From Psychrobacter sp. 28M-43 (GTDB lineage: Bacteria > Pseudomonadota > Gammaproteobacteria > Pseudomonadales > Moraxellaceae): 64,000 nt of DNA. The stretch spans positions 1,798,001 through 1,862,000 of the forward strand of contig NZ_CP061739.1 of assembly GCF_014770435.1 (NCBI RefSeq). Direction: 5' to 3'. Of the stretch, positions 37,439 to 48,887 are shown in pieces. The translations under genes and the position numbers were made by a program. The notes beneath the pieces were generated by a model. That model was not told the origin of the DNA. It saw only the letters and a list, made by a program, of their open reading frames with translations, and ran no database searches. Each line of letters opens with the position of its first letter. The first letter of the stretch is position 1.

Positions 37439-38650
37439 ATGAATAACTTTCAATACTACAATCCAGTCCGTATCGTTTTCGGTGAAGGTCAAATCGAGCA
37501 ACTATCAGATCTAGTCCCTACTGATGCGCGTGTACTCATTACTTATGGTGGTGGTTCAGCACAGCGTACTGGTACTTTAGACGAAGTAAAAACTGCCTTG
37601 TCAGCAAGCGGTAACCGTACTGTATTTGAATTTGGTGGCATCGAAGCCAACCCAGAATTCACTACGTTACTTAAAGCCGCTGATATGGTTAATGAGCACA
37701 ACATTGACTTCTTATTAGCAGTTGGCGGTGGTTCTGTGATTGACGGCAGCAAATTTGTCGCACTCGTATCTTCATTGACTGAAGAAGACGGCACTGTCTC
37801 ACGTGATCAAGCTTGGGATGCCCTAACTGGTTATTGCAAAAACATCGATTCTGCTGTCGACTTGGGTGCTGTATTGACCATCCCAGCAACAGGTTCTGAG
37901 ATGAACTCAGGCGGCGTGATCAACTATAGTGAACGTCAAGCAAAACTACCGTTTGGTAACCCACTTGCCTTCCCTAAATTCTCAATTTTAGATCCAATCA
38001 AAACACTTACCTTGCCTGAGCGTCAGGTTATGAATGGTGTGGCTGATGCATTTGTTCATGTAATGGAACAGTATCTGACTTATCCAGTAAACGCTAAAGT
38101 ACAAGATGCCTTTGCTGAAAGCTTGCTTAAAATTCTTATCGATGAAGGTCTAGTTGTTAAGCAAGATCCAGAAAACCTAGAAACACGTAAGAACATTATG
38201 TGGACAGCGACCATGGCATTGAATGGTCTGATCGGTACTGGTGTACCACAAGATTGGACAACTCATATGGTTGGTCATGAGCTGACGTCACTACACGCTA
38301 TCGATCATGCACGTACGCTAACCATCGTATTGCCATCAGTTATGCGTGAGCTAAAAGAAAGCAAAAAAGAAAAACTGCTTCAATATGCGCGTAACGTATG
38401 GAACATTACCGATACTGACCTAGACGACGATGCTATCATCGAAACTGCTATTGTTTACACTGAAAACTTCTTCCGCGAGCTTGGCTTGCCAGTTAGCCTA
38501 GAAGACGTTGACTTGACGGAATCAGCGATTGATCCAATTATCAAGCAACTTGAAGTGCATAACATGGTTAAGCTTGGTGAACATGGTACCAACGACTTAG
38601 AAGTATCACGTCGTATCTTGCAGCGCGCTGTAACTAGCAAAGCGTCTTAA
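37439..38650 (+). CDS. yqhD: NADPH-dependent aldehyde reductase (iron-type alcohol dehydrogenase)
   Basis: Reduces short-chain and reactive aldehydes to alcohols in the cytoplasm. It aligns with E. coli YqhD end to end: MNNF..NPVRIVFGEGQI, LITYGGGSAQRTGTLDEV, LLAVGGGSVIDGSKF, ATGSEMNSGGVI, and the metal site Asp203, His207, His276, His290 (VADAFVHVMEQ and HMVGH...AIDH). Length 403 against about 387. AGGA precedes the ATG. The NemR-type operator 148 bp upstream ties its expression to electrophile stress; in E. coli a different regulator (YqhC) does this, so the wiring differs here. Confidence 0.94.
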   Translation: MNNFQYYNPVRIVFGEGQIEQLSDLVPTDARVLITYGGGSAQRTGTLDEVKTALSASGNRTVFEFGGIEANPEFTTLLKAADMVNEHNIDFLLAVGGGSVIDGSKFVALVSSLTEEDGTVSRDQAWDALTGYCKNIDSAVDLGAVLTIPATGSEMNSGGVINYSERQAKLPFGNPLAFPKFSILDPIKTLTLPERQVMNGVADAFVHVMEQYLTYPVNAKVQDAFAESLLKILIDEGLVVKQDPENLETRKNIMWTATMALNGLIGTGVPQDWTTHMVGHELTSLHAIDHARTLTIVLPSVMRELKESKKEKLLQYARNVWNITDTDLDDDAIIETAIVYTENFFRELGLPVSLEDVDLTESAIDPIIKQLEVHNMVKLGEHGTNDLEVSRRILQRAVTSKAS

Positions 38651-38816
38651 TAAGCGCTATAGCAAGAACTGTCAAAAGAATTATAAGAAAAATCGCGACA
38701 GTAACAATAAGTACATATCGTTATGCTATTTATAGAGTAGCTATTCCATGCTGAGTAGCTACTACATTTACCACCACTATAATAATGACAATTAATAAAT
38801 ATAAAGGAGTCCTACA

Positions 38817-39866
38817 ATGAGCTTCGACAAACAACAGAATCAACAAACAAACCGTCAAATCAAATTGGCTAGCCGTCCTAATGGCATACCTACTGCTGAC
38901 AACTTTGACATGGCGACTAGCGACATTCCTACGCCAAAAGATAACGAGATGCTACTACGCACTGTATATCTGTCCTTAGATCCATATATGCGTGGACGTA
39001 TGAGTGATGCAAAAAGCTATGCAGACCCATTAGAAGTCGGTGACGTCATCATGGGTGGTACCGTAGCGCAAGTGGTCGAGTCAAATATCGATAGCTTCGC
39101 GGTAGGCGACCTAGTCGTATCAAACTCAGGCTGGCAGGACTACAGTGTCAGTGATGGCGAAGGCGTCCTCAAACTGGACAAAAACATGTCAAACCCTTCT
39201 TATGGTTTAGGCGTGTTAGGTATGCCAGGGTTTACCGGTTACATGGGGCTGACTGATATCGGTAAACCACAAAAAGGCGAAACCTTAGTTGTGGCAGCAG
39301 CAACTGGACCGGTCGGTGCCACTGTCGGTCAAGTGGGTAATCAATATGGTCTGCGCACTGTCGGTGTGGCAGGCGGCAAAGAGAAATGCGACTTTGCGGT
39401 CAATGAGCTTGGCTTCGATATCTGTATCGATCACAAAGCTGACGACTTCGCTGAGCAATTAAAAGCAGCGTGTCCAGATGGTATCGACATCTACTATGAA
39501 AACGTTGGCGGTAAAGTATTTGATGCGGTAATGCCATTACTTAACGACCACGCACGTATTCCAGTATGTGGTCTGGTATCGCAGTACAATGCAACTGATT
39601 TACCGGATGGCAAAGATCGCCTAGGTATGTTGATGGGTCTTATTTTAAGCCAACGCCTAACTGTCAGAGGTTTTATTATCTTTGAAGAGTACGGCGACCA
39701 CTTCCCAGAGTTCTTAGAAACCATGAGCAAATGGGTGGAGTCAGGCGAAGTAAAAACCAAAGAGCACATTACTGACGGTTTAGATAATGCCCCAGATGCA
39801 TTTGTCAGTATGTTGAACGGTGATAACTTTGGTAAGACTGTAATCAAAGTATCTGACGTTAAATAG
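38817..39866 (+). CDS. NADP-dependent MDR oxidoreductase (CurA-like)
   Basis: Zinc-free medium-chain reductase of the leukotriene B4 dehydrogenase/curcumin reductase group, which saturates enone double bonds using NADPH. Visible: RPNGIPTADNFDM, LSLDPYMRGRMSD, the GVLGMPGFTGYMGLTDIG segment, the nucleotide fold AAATGPVGATVGQVGNQYGLRTVGVAGG, and YYENVGGKVFDAV. AAAGGAGTCCTACA leads into the ATG. It lies 166 bp after yqhD without a strong terminator between, so it is probably part of the same stress-response transcript. Substrate likely an alpha,beta-unsaturated carbonyl. Confidence 0.9.
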   Translation: MSFDKQQNQQTNRQIKLASRPNGIPTADNFDMATSDIPTPKDNEMLLRTVYLSLDPYMRGRMSDAKSYADPLEVGDVIMGGTVAQVVESNIDSFAVGDLVVSNSGWQDYSVSDGEGVLKLDKNMSNPSYGLGVLGMPGFTGYMGLTDIGKPQKGETLVVAAATGPVGATVGQVGNQYGLRTVGVAGGKEKCDFAVNELGFDICIDHKADDFAEQLKAACPDGIDIYYENVGGKVFDAVMPLLNDHARIPVCGLVSQYNATDLPDGKDRLGMLMGLILSQRLTVRGFIIFEEYGDHFPEFLETMSKWVESGEVKTKEHITDGLDNAPDAFVSMLNGDNFGKTVIKVSDVK

Positions 39867-40070
39867 TTATTGGTTAAACATTCACTAGTTAAGTAGCTAC
39901 TGACAGTTAGCAATCGTTGTGAATAACTACTTAACAACATAAATTGCTAATATCACTACTGAAAGTTGCTCACAAAGCAGGAATAATGCTAACAGTCATT
40001 ATTTGCATTTAGGCTAATTAAGTAAAAACGGCTAATGATGTAACGGAAAACTTATGACTGTTGGCTATAT

Positions 40071-40100
40071 AGTTACTAACACAACAGTTACTAACACATA
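40071..40100. repeat. 15-bp tandem duplication
   Basis: AGTTACTAACACAAC followed by AGTTACTAACACATA, directly upstream of the DJ-1/PfpI gene. Confidence 0.65.
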
Positions 40101-40120
40101 AATAATAAACAAGGATAATT

Positions 40121-40798
40121 ATGAACATTTTAATGGTACTAACTTCTCATGACCGTTTAGGCGATACTGGTAAGAAAACTGGCTTTTGGCTAGAAGAATT
40201 TGCTGCTCCTTACTACGCATTTCTTGACGCTGGCGTAAATGTAACTCTAGCTTCTCCAGCAGGTGGTCAGCCACCACTAGATCCTAGTAGTGACACAGAA
40301 GACACGCAAACCAAAGATACCACTCGTTTTAAAGACGATAAAGACGCTCAAGAGCATCTGGCTAATACCAAAAAACTTGCTGACATGAACGCTGAAGACT
40401 TTGATTCAGTATTCTATCCTGGTGGTCATGGCCCGTTGTGGGATTTGGCAGTAGATAAAAACTCTATCAATCTGATCGAGACTTTTGTTAAGCAAGACAA
40501 GCCTGTTGCTTTTGTTTGTCATTCTCCTGCAGCACTTAAAAACGTTAAAGTCGATGGCGAGTATTTGGTGAAAGGCAAAACAGTGACTGGTTTTACTAAC
40601 TCTGAAGAAGACGCAGTTGGCCTAACAGACGTAGTACCGTTCCTAGTAGAAGACGCATTGAAAGCCAATGGCGGTAACTACGAAAAAGCGGCTGATTGGG
40701 AATCATTTGTCGTTGAAGATGGTCTACTAATCACAGGTCAAAACCCTGCATCATCGGAAGAAGCTGCTAATCGTCTAATGGCGAAGCTGAAAGGTTAG
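40121..40798 (+). CDS. DJ-1/PfpI-family protein (Hsp31-like)
   Basis: 225 residues of the class I glutamine-amidotransferase-like fold. It opens MNILMVLTSHDRLGDTGKKTGFWLEEFAAPYYAF with the family Glu, then FDSVFYPGGHGPLWDL and the nucleophile elbow PVAFVCHSPAALKN (Cys near residue 129, followed by His). Members act as glyoxalase III or deglycase/chaperones against methylglyoxal. AAGGA precedes the ATG. Its place between CurA-like and glutathione-transferase genes fits dicarbonyl defence. Which of these activities it has is not decidable from sequence. Confidence 0.9.
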   Translation: MNILMVLTSHDRLGDTGKKTGFWLEEFAAPYYAFLDAGVNVTLASPAGGQPPLDPSSDTEDTQTKDTTRFKDDKDAQEHLANTKKLADMNAEDFDSVFYPGGHGPLWDLAVDKNSINLIETFVKQDKPVAFVCHSPAALKNVKVDGEYLVKGKTVTGFTNSEEDAVGLTDVVPFLVEDALKANGGNYEKAADWESFVVEDGLLITGQNPASSEEAANRLMAKLKG

Positions 40799-40828
40799 TC
40801 AAATTCACTACGCAATAAGGTCGATACC

Positions 40829-41458
40829 ATGATTCGCTTACATCATCTCAATCAATCACGTTCATTACGTACGCTATGGCTCTTAGAAGAGCTAGGCGTT
40901 CCTTATGAAGTAGTCAGTCATCAGCGCGATGCCAAAACTCATTTAGCACCAGATTCTCTAAAGGCTGTACATCCACTCGGTAAGTCTCCGGTTATCGAAA
41001 TGGATGGACAAATTTATGCTGAGTCAGGTGCTATCACTGAGTTATTGATTGAGCGGTTTGCGCCAGAGCGTCTGCGCCCTGCTACAGGAAGCTCAGACTA
41101 TGGCTACTATCTACAGTGGATTGATTTTGCAGAAAGCTCGCTCATGTTGCCATTAATGCTTGAATTATTTACTAACAAAGCAGGCATCAATGACAATGAG
41201 TTTTTAAACGGCTACATCGAGACAGAAAAAACCAGACTGTTTAAGTATCTGGATGCCTCAGTTGAAGGTAAGTCGTTTATTGTAGGTGATAAACTAAGCG
41301 GTGCCGACTTTATGCTGTCATTCGATTTGATCATTCTTGCTAAGCGTCAGAAACTTGATGCCTATCCGCATATCAAACAGTATGCTGAAAAGCTGGCCAG
41401 TCTTGATAGTTATCAGCGTGCGATGCAGCTAGAAGCAAAATATGATGAATCGATTTAG
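40829..41458 (+). CDS. Glutathione S-transferase
   Basis: Cytosolic dimeric enzyme that conjugates glutathione to electrophiles. The thioredoxin-like N-terminal domain has LHHLNQSRSLRTLWLLEELGVPYEV, HPLGKSPVIEMDG and ESGAITELLIERF (the gamma-glutamyl contact Glu-Ser). The helical C-terminal domain includes SFIVGDKLSGADFMLSFDL, the folding motif Asp. 209 residues. It lies 30 bp after the DJ-1 gene, so translation is probably from one mRNA. A terminator follows at 41534. Confidence 0.92.
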   Translation: MIRLHHLNQSRSLRTLWLLEELGVPYEVVSHQRDAKTHLAPDSLKAVHPLGKSPVIEMDGQIYAESGAITELLIERFAPERLRPATGSSDYGYYLQWIDFAESSLMLPLMLELFTNKAGINDNEFLNGYIETEKTRLFKYLDASVEGKSFIVGDKLSGADFMLSFDLIILAKRQKLDAYPHIKQYAEKLASLDSYQRAMQLEAKYDESI

Positions 41459-41533
41459 TGTTTGGTATTAATTGATACCTTGGTATTAGCCACAATATTA
41501 TGTATTAACTGACCAATTTTTCGATACACAAAG

Positions 41534-41558
41534 ACAGCTCTGTATAGAGCTGTTTTTT
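41534..41558 (+). terminator. Terminator after the glutathione-transferase gene
   Basis: ACAGCTCT and AGAGCTGT, 8-bp stem, four-base loop, six T residues. It closes the yqhD-to-GST group. Confidence 0.8.
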
Positions 41559-41856
41559 ATGCGTATAGTATTTTTTGCTTGTTGCATCGTTTGTTTTAAT
41601 GTTCGTCGCATTGCATGAAACACTGCTATATCTTTATTCAGCAGCGCCAATGAGTTACGCGCTAATGACAAAAGCGCTTTAGAAGTTATGGTAAAATATG
41701 TCATGCATTTCTTAGGTTATCTTTCCAGTTTGACCAGCATTTATATCAGTAACTCCACTGCGTTTTAAGCTATGAACATTCATCGTACTGACCTGATTTT
41801 GCGTCTGGAATCTGTTCTATGCCATTCTATTTCCTTATACAGATTATGGTACGTCC
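41559..41856. other. Spacer before the efflux genes
   Basis: About 300 bp containing the promoter of the MFS/HlyD pair. I could not single out hexamers or an operator with confidence, and see no gene or regulator that belongs to the pump. Confidence 0.35.
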
Positions 41857-43545
41857 ATGAGTAACGAATATCAGTTTAAGCCCCACGAACAACCGATAAT
41901 GGTAGGCTCTCCTGCCAATCCTGATCATCCTGCACGCCGTAAATTATTTTACTTACTGATTGGAATTTTCGTTGGTCTTACTGCTAGCTTCCAAAATGGT
42001 CTGCTCGTCGCAAATCTTACTCAAATTCAAGGTCAACTGGGCTTAACGCCAGCCGAAGGTGGTTGGATATCTGTTAGCTATAATATGACCAACGCCTGTA
42101 TCACCGTTCTGCTGTACAAGATCCGCCAGCAGTTTGGTATGTCATTGTTTAGTAAAATCACTCTGTTCTTTTTGTTAGCTGCCACGAGTTTACAGTGGCT
42201 AATCAGTAGCCATTTGTTAGATACACCTAATATAGGAATTGAGCCTTATTACCTAGAGATTGTCGCCAGAGGACTTAGCGGTATGGTGGCAAGTGGCATG
42301 ACCATCCTAGGGTTATTCTATTGCTTGCAAGGTATGCCGACCGTCAAGCGTACTAGTGGCTTAATATTGGGTTTTGGCTTGGTACAGTTTGGTATTCCAT
42401 TATCACGAATCATCTCGCCCTATCTCGCTATCGACGGTCAGCTTGAGAATTTATTTTTATTTCAATTTGGTTTGGCACTGATTTGTTTTGGACTGATTAA
42501 TATATTGGAGCTACCACCAGGCAATACAGAAAAAGTATTTGAGAAACTCGATTTTTTAAGCTTTGCTTTTTTTGCGAGCGGTTTGGCGGCACTGGCTGTT
42601 ATTTTAGTGCAAGGTAGGATTTTATGGTGGACGACGCCTTGGCTTGTCTATCCACTGATGATTGCTATCGTTGGAATTGGCGTCGCTCTATGGATTGAAA
42701 CGCATCGCAAAAACCCGATGCTACAAGTCCGTTGGATGCGTAGCCGCAATATTATTGCCTTTATGGTTACCGGCGCGGTCATGCGAATTTTGCTATCTGA
42801 GCAAAATGTCGGTGCTGCAGGACTGCTCGCTAATTTGGGCTATGGCAACGATCAGCTGGTTACTTTTTATGCTGTCATAATGGCTGCCAGTGTGTTGGCT
42901 TTGGTGATTAGTATTTTTAGTACCAATCCGATGGACTTGCGCCGTCCCGTTATTTTTGCAGTGGCATTGATTGCCTTAGGTTCTTGGATGGACGTTGGGG
43001 TCTCTATCAACTCCGCACCTTATATGTTTTATATTAGCCAGTTTTTGATTGCATTTGCCGCGGTATATTTTATGGGACCTTTGGTTTTCGAAGGATTTCT
43101 GCGAGCTATTGCCAGTGGCCCTGCTTATATCATTAGTTTTTCGGTTATCTTTGGTATTTCCCAAACGGTTGGCGGATTGGCAGGTGCAGCGGCTATTCAG
43201 GCATTTACGACCATTCGTACGCAAGTGCATTATACAGATATGGTCAGCTCACTGAATTTGGGTGATCCTACGTTCAGCGCTCAAATTGCTGGTACTCGTA
43301 GTGTATTGTCAAACCAAACCACGGACGCAGCGCAAGCGAATGTGGCTGCAATGAGCCAAGTGTTGCAAGGGATTCAACGCCAAGCAACTGTCTCTGCTTA
43401 CAGCGATCTGTTCTTTTTGATGGCCAGTTTTGCTACTTTCGTTACAGCCATTTTATTGATTAACTATTTTTATAACCGTTACCACAAGCGTAATCCACTT
43501 GCTAAAGAACTTGCCGTTATTGCAAAAATGCGTGAGTCAAAATAA
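41857..43545 (+). CDS. DHA2-family MFS efflux transporter (EmrB-like)
   Basis: 562 residues with a short polar N-terminus and about fourteen membrane spans, the DHA2 layout. Recognisable: FQNGLLVANLTQIQGQLGLTPAEGGWISVSYNMTNAC (helix 1 and the DHA2 start), RGLSGMVASGMTILGLFYC, and a long periplasmic loop near the end before the last helix. It forms a pair with the following HlyD-type gene, so it should export a compound across both membranes through a TolC-like channel encoded elsewhere. Substrate unknown. Only a weak GGTACG precedes the ATG. Confidence 0.88.
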   Translation: MSNEYQFKPHEQPIMVGSPANPDHPARRKLFYLLIGIFVGLTASFQNGLLVANLTQIQGQLGLTPAEGGWISVSYNMTNACITVLLYKIRQQFGMSLFSKITLFFLLAATSLQWLISSHLLDTPNIGIEPYYLEIVARGLSGMVASGMTILGLFYCLQGMPTVKRTSGLILGFGLVQFGIPLSRIISPYLAIDGQLENLFLFQFGLALICFGLINILELPPGNTEKVFEKLDFLSFAFFASGLAALAVILVQGRILWWTTPWLVYPLMIAIVGIGVALWIETHRKNPMLQVRWMRSRNIIAFMVTGAVMRILLSEQNVGAAGLLANLGYGNDQLVTFYAVIMAASVLALVISIFSTNPMDLRRPVIFAVALIALGSWMDVGVSINSAPYMFYISQFLIAFAAVYFMGPLVFEGFLRAIASGPAYIISFSVIFGISQTVGGLAGAAAIQAFTTIRTQVHYTDMVSSLNLGDPTFSAQIAGTRSVLSNQTTDAAQANVAAMSQVLQGIQRQATVSAYSDLFFLMASFATFVTAILLINYFYNRYHKRNPLAKELAVIAKMRESK

Positions 43546-43630
43546 CTCAGCTTATTATATTAATCATGTTTCACCCTATTCATTTATAGCCAGTCTATTT
43601 TAATATTTATTGAAAATTTAGGAGCACGTC

Positions 43631-44893
43631 ATGAGCCAAGAAAAACCAAATGAGCTTAATCAAACACCTCAGACGGCCACTGGCGCTCCAGCAACAGACA
43701 CACCTCTAGCGTCCGATATAAGCAAAGAAGAGTCTGCTGCAACTTCTTCGTCATCAGTAACTAAGACAGCAGAAGGTGATGTAGAAAACAGTTCAGACAA
43801 CAATGAAACACCAATGCCGCCAAAAGAGCCAATACCCGATACTACTGGTTGGTCGCCCAAGAAAAAATCCTATCTAAACTTAGGTTTATTAATTTTATTG
43901 ATTGTCATTGGCGTGGCATTGATTTTGTATGCATGGAAGCTCCCACCGTTCACCCCAACGGTACAGCAAACCAATAATGCTTTTGTCAAAGGTCAGACGA
44001 CTATTATTAGTCCGCAAGTTTCTGGCTATGTAACTAAGGTAGCAGTGCAAGACTTCGCCAACGTAAAAGCGGGCGACTTACTCATAAAGATTGACGATCG
44101 AACCTTTCAGCAGCAGCTCGAACAAGCACAAGCAAATACAGAGGTGGCAGTCACTAACCGCTCTACTAATGAACAAGATACGCAAACCAGCCAAGCACAA
44201 ATCGAAGCACGTAGAGCTGATTTGTATAGTGCCAAAATCAATGTAGAAAGTGCGCGTGAAGATGTCAACCGTTATCAAGGTTTAGATGCTATTGGTGCGG
44301 TATCAAAAGCAGAAGTTGCTCACATCAAGGCGCAATTGGCTCAAGCACAAGCAGGCGTACAGCAAGCAGAAGCCAATTTACAAGCCGCTCAAGAAAACCG
44401 TGAAAAGACTAGCGGCAGTCGCTCATCGCTGGACGCAAATATCAAAAATGCTGAAGCAGGCGTCAAGCAAGCGCAAATCAATCTAGATAATACTATCATC
44501 ACTGCGCCTGAATCTGGCCAGCTAAGCCAAGTCAGTGTCAAAGAAGGTCAATACGTCAGCGCTGGTACGCAGCTTATGTATATCGTGCCAAAAGGCATTT
44601 GGATCATTGCAAACTTTAAGGAAACTCAAATAGCCAATATGGCAATCGGCGAGCCTGCGACCATTCACGTCGATGCGCTTGGCGGTGCCAAATTTACGGG
44701 GCACGTGAGTAATATCTCGCCAGCGACTGGTAGCGAGTTTAGTGCTGCTGCTGCCAACCCTGCGACGGGCAACTACATAAAAATTGCTCAGCGTATTCCT
44801 GTACGCATCGACCTAGACCAAAACCAGCCTGAACTGGCACGCTTACGTCCTGGCATGTCAGTCTCAGTAGATGTCGATACCAATATTAAATGA
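43631..44893 (+). CDS. HlyD/EmrA-type membrane-fusion protein
   Basis: Periplasmic adaptor for the MFS pump before it. About 78 cytoplasmic residues, unusually long and rich in Thr, Ser, Glu and Pro, are followed by one membrane span (LGLLILLIVIGVALILYAW). Then come the barrel/lipoyl half VKGQTTIISPQVSGYVTKVAVQDFANVKAGDLLIKID, a coiled-coil hairpin (about residues 155-275, heptads of Ala and Gln), the second lipoyl half APESGQLSQVSVKEGQYVSAG, and a beta-barrel ending RLRPGMSVSVDVDT. AGGAG precedes the ATG, 85 bp after the transporter. Confidence 0.92.
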   Translation: MSQEKPNELNQTPQTATGAPATDTPLASDISKEESAATSSSSVTKTAEGDVENSSDNNETPMPPKEPIPDTTGWSPKKKSYLNLGLLILLIVIGVALILYAWKLPPFTPTVQQTNNAFVKGQTTIISPQVSGYVTKVAVQDFANVKAGDLLIKIDDRTFQQQLEQAQANTEVAVTNRSTNEQDTQTSQAQIEARRADLYSAKINVESAREDVNRYQGLDAIGAVSKAEVAHIKAQLAQAQAGVQQAEANLQAAQENREKTSGSRSSLDANIKNAEAGVKQAQINLDNTIITAPESGQLSQVSVKEGQYVSAGTQLMYIVPKGIWIIANFKETQIANMAIGEPATIHVDALGGAKFTGHVSNISPATGSEFSAAAANPATGNYIKIAQRIPVRIDLDQNQPELARLRPGMSVSVDVDTNIK

Positions 44894-44950
44894 GAGGTTG
44901 AATAAAAAGTTAAATAAAAAATAATGCCAACTAAGGTCAATAGCTAACGT

Positions 44951-45000
44951 AAAAACGCCACTCTAGAAACCAGAAAAACTGGATTTAGAGTGGCGTTTTT
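44951..45000. terminator. Bidirectional terminator between the HlyD gene and pdxH
   Basis: AAAAACGCCACTCTA and its full complement form a 15-bp stem. A CCAG/CTGG mini-stem sits inside the loop. A and T runs flank it. Confidence 0.9.
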
Positions 45001-45035
45001 AGTTTTCTATAATCTATAGCTTGAGGCTATAACAA

Positions 45036-45713
45036 CTATGGTAATAAACGCTTGGTTATCCAGCCTGTCTTGCCTTCAATGACTTCACTGTTGTCGCCAC
45101 TACTCTGCGTATACACAATTCGGTCATGCATTCGATTGGCGCGACCTTGCCAAAATTCAATACTTTCAACCGTAATTTCATACCCACCCCAAAACTCTGG
45201 CGTTGGTACAGTAGTATTGTCAGGGTGTGCTGCTTGAAGCTGTTCAAACGTTTGCTCCATGATTTCACGATTGGCCACTTCACCACTTTGCGGTTGACTG
45301 ACCCAAGCGCCTACTTGACTATCATGGGGACGCTTTTGGAAGTAAGCAGCCGATTTATCAGCAGCAATTTTAGCGATACTACCGCTGATACGGACTTGAC
45401 GCTCTAGCTCATGCCAGAAGAATAATGCTTCAGCGTTAGGGTTCTCTGCAATATCCTGCCCTTTTGCGCTTTCATAATTGGTATAAAAAACGATACCTGT
45501 CTCAGTAATCTCGCGTAATAACACAATACGGACACTAGGTTTATTGTCTGCGCCACATGTCGCCAAACTCATTGCATAAGGCTCTTGCACCTTTTGCGCT
45601 AGCGCTTCATTCATCCAAGCTTTAAAAAGCTCGAATGGTGACGTTGGTACTGACTGTTGGTCAAGCTCACCTTTCTCGTATGAGAGGCGTTGGTCGGTAA
45701 AGTCCATGCTCAT
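45036..45713 (-). CDS. pdxH: Pyridoxamine 5'-phosphate oxidase
   Basis: FMN enzyme making pyridoxal 5'-phosphate. Motifs: MSLATCGADNKPSVRIVLLREI, FYTNYESAKGQDIAENPNAEALFFWHELERQVRISG, RPHDSQVGAWVSQPQSG, EFWGGYEITVESIEFWQGRANRMHDRI and the end WITKRLLP. 225 residues, usual. AAGGAACTGCC precedes ATG 45713. Convergent with the efflux pair. A four-unit 19-bp repeat lies just upstream. Confidence 0.95.
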   Translation of the reverse strand: MSMDFTDQRLSYEKGELDQQSVPTSPFELFKAWMNEALAQKVQEPYAMSLATCGADNKPSVRIVLLREITETGIVFYTNYESAKGQDIAENPNAEALFFWHELERQVRISGSIAKIAADKSAAYFQKRPHDSQVGAWVSQPQSGEVANREIMEQTFEQLQAAHPDNTTVPTPEFWGGYEITVESIEFWQGRANRMHDRIVYTQSSGDNSEVIEGKTGWITKRLLP

Positions 45714-45748
45714 GGCAGTTCCTTATTTGAAAACTATAATATTGTTGT

Positions 45749-45823
45749 CTTAAATACCAGTTATTATCTTGAATACCAGTTGCTATTTTGAATACCACTT
45801 ATTGCCTCAAATACTATTAGCCT
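45749..45823. repeat. Four degenerate 19-bp tandem units between pdxH and glmM
   Basis: CTTAAATACCAGTTATTAT, CTTGAATACCAGTTGCTAT, TTTGAATACCACTTATTGC and a decayed fourth unit CTCAAATACTATTAGCCT lie end to end. The last unit reaches the glmM stop codon. Confidence 0.75.
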
Positions 45824-47184
45824 AGTACCGATTTTATAAGATCAGCTAAGTCATTAGCCATTACATCGCATTCTATCTCATCATCTGACTCAACCATCAC
45901 ACGAATCATAGGCTCTGTGCCTGACTGACGTATCAACAGACGACCACGACCCTCTAGCGTTGCCTGTGCTTTGTCGAAAGCAGCAACCAACTCCTCATGT
46001 TTGAATGGGTCTTGCATTTGAGACAAACGTACATTGACTAGCTTTTGCGGTAACACTTCAAAACCTTCAACAAGCTCACTTAACGCACGCTCTCTGGCTT
46101 GCATCACTGCCAGTACTTGCAAGCCAGCAATGATAGCGTCCCCTGTGCGACTTTTATCTAAGCAGAGAATATGACCAGATGGCTCACCGCCCAATATCCA
46201 GCCATTGGCTTCTAAATCCTGCATCACATAGCGATCACCCACTTTTGCACGGGTAAAGTGGATGTCTGCATCTTTTAGTGCCAACTCTAACCCCATATTG
46301 CTCATGAGCGTGCCAACAACACCTTCAGCTTTAGTTTTACCTTGGGTAGCAAGTACATATAAGATACCATCGCCGTCGACTAGCTTACCCGTCTCATCAA
46401 CCATTACGATACGATCGCCATCACCATCTAGTGCAATACCGACATCTGCGTCATGCTCAAGCACAGCCTTTTGTAAGCTCTCAGGATGGGTAGAACCACA
46501 TTCAGCATTGATATTGATACCGTCTGGCGTATTATTGATGGCAATCACGTTGGCCCCCAACTCGCGCATTACTCTAGGTGCTACGCTATAGCCTGCACCA
46601 TTGGCACAATCAACTACTACCGTCAGATGACTAAGGTCGTATTGATAAGGGAAGCTGCCTTTGCAAAATTCAATATAGCGACCTTTAGCATCATCAATAC
46701 GATTGTTCTTACCTAAATTTGCAGGATCAAGAATAGGCATCATAGCAACGTCACTACTAACGTCGTTCATAATTGCCGTCAATTTATCATTGATTGCAGT
46801 TTGCATCTCATCAGTAAGTTTTTTGCCGTCACCTGAGAAAAACTTGATGCCATTATCGTAGTAAGGGTTGTGCGAGGCTGAAATAACCACACCAGCATCT
46901 GCATTAAAACTACGGGTTAAATGCGCAATCGCTGGAGTCGGCAATGGACCAAGCATATAAACATCAACACCAGCCGCATTAAAACCTGCTTGTAATGCTC
47001 CCTCTATCACATAGCCTGACAGACGCGTATCTTTACCAATCACCACACTTGGCTTACGCGTAGGATTTTCATTTTTTTCTATGAGTACAAGCCCAGTGAC
47101 ATAGCCTAATTTTAAGATAAAGTCCGGTGTAATTGGTAATTCACCAAATTTTCCGCGAATTCCATCAGTGCCAAAATAGCTCAT
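45817..47184 (-). CDS. glmM: Phosphoglucosamine mutase
   Basis: Converts glucosamine 6-phosphate to the 1-phosphate for peptidoglycan and LPS precursors. [14 protein letters not shown] start, phosphorylated Ser104 in [19 protein letters not shown], Mg-binding [14 protein letters not shown], and [14 protein letters not shown] at the C-terminus are all diagnostic. 455 residues. GAGGAACACATA precedes the ATG. Same strand as guaB but separated from it by a terminator. Confidence 0.96.
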   Translation of the reverse strand: MSYFGTDGIRGKFGELPITPDFILKLGYVTGLVLIEKNENPTRKPSVVIGKDTRLSGYVIEGALQAGFNAAGVDVYMLGPLPTPAIAHLTRSFNADAGVVISASHNPYYDNGIKFFSGDGKKLTDEMQTAINDKLTAIMNDVSSDVAMMPILDPANLGKNNRIDDAKGRYIEFCKGSFPYQYDLSHLTVVVDCANGAGYSVAPRVMRELGANVIAINNTPDGININAECGSTHPESLQKAVLEHDADVGIALDGDGDRIVMVDETGKLVDGDGILYVLATQGKTKAEGVVGTLMSNMGLELALKDADIHFTRAKVGDRYVMQDLEANGWILGGEPSGHILCLDKSRTGDAIIAGLQVLAVMQARERALSELVEGFEVLPQKLVNVRLSQMQDPFKHEELVAAFDKAQATLEGRGRLLIRQSGTEPMIRVMVESDDEIECDVMANDLADLIKSVLG

Positions 47185-47276
47185 TATGTGTTCCTCAAGT
47201 CAAAAAAATAAAAGGCCAAACGTATACGCAGGCAATACTATTGTTGTAATAATCTGTTTCTGTATTTTACAAAAAA

Positions 47277-47310
47277 AACAGCCAACAATAACAGAGCATT
47301 GTTGGCTGTT
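47277..47310 (-). terminator. Terminator after guaB
   Basis: AACAGCCAACAAT with its complement, 13-bp perfect stem and eight-base loop. On the minus strand the stem runs into eight or more T residues. Confidence 0.9.
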
Positions 47311-47396
47311 TGTATCTTAAGCTCGCTGCAGCCTTACGTCTCAGCTAACATTAATACGATTTAAAACTATAAAAGAGAAGCATTTTACGGAACGAT

Positions 47397-48887
<1,491 letters not shown>

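Noticed and set aside
41498-41704. A 68-codon minus-strand frame after the glutathione-transferase gene
   Set aside because: It runs through the terminator at 41534-41558 and has no ribosome binding site.
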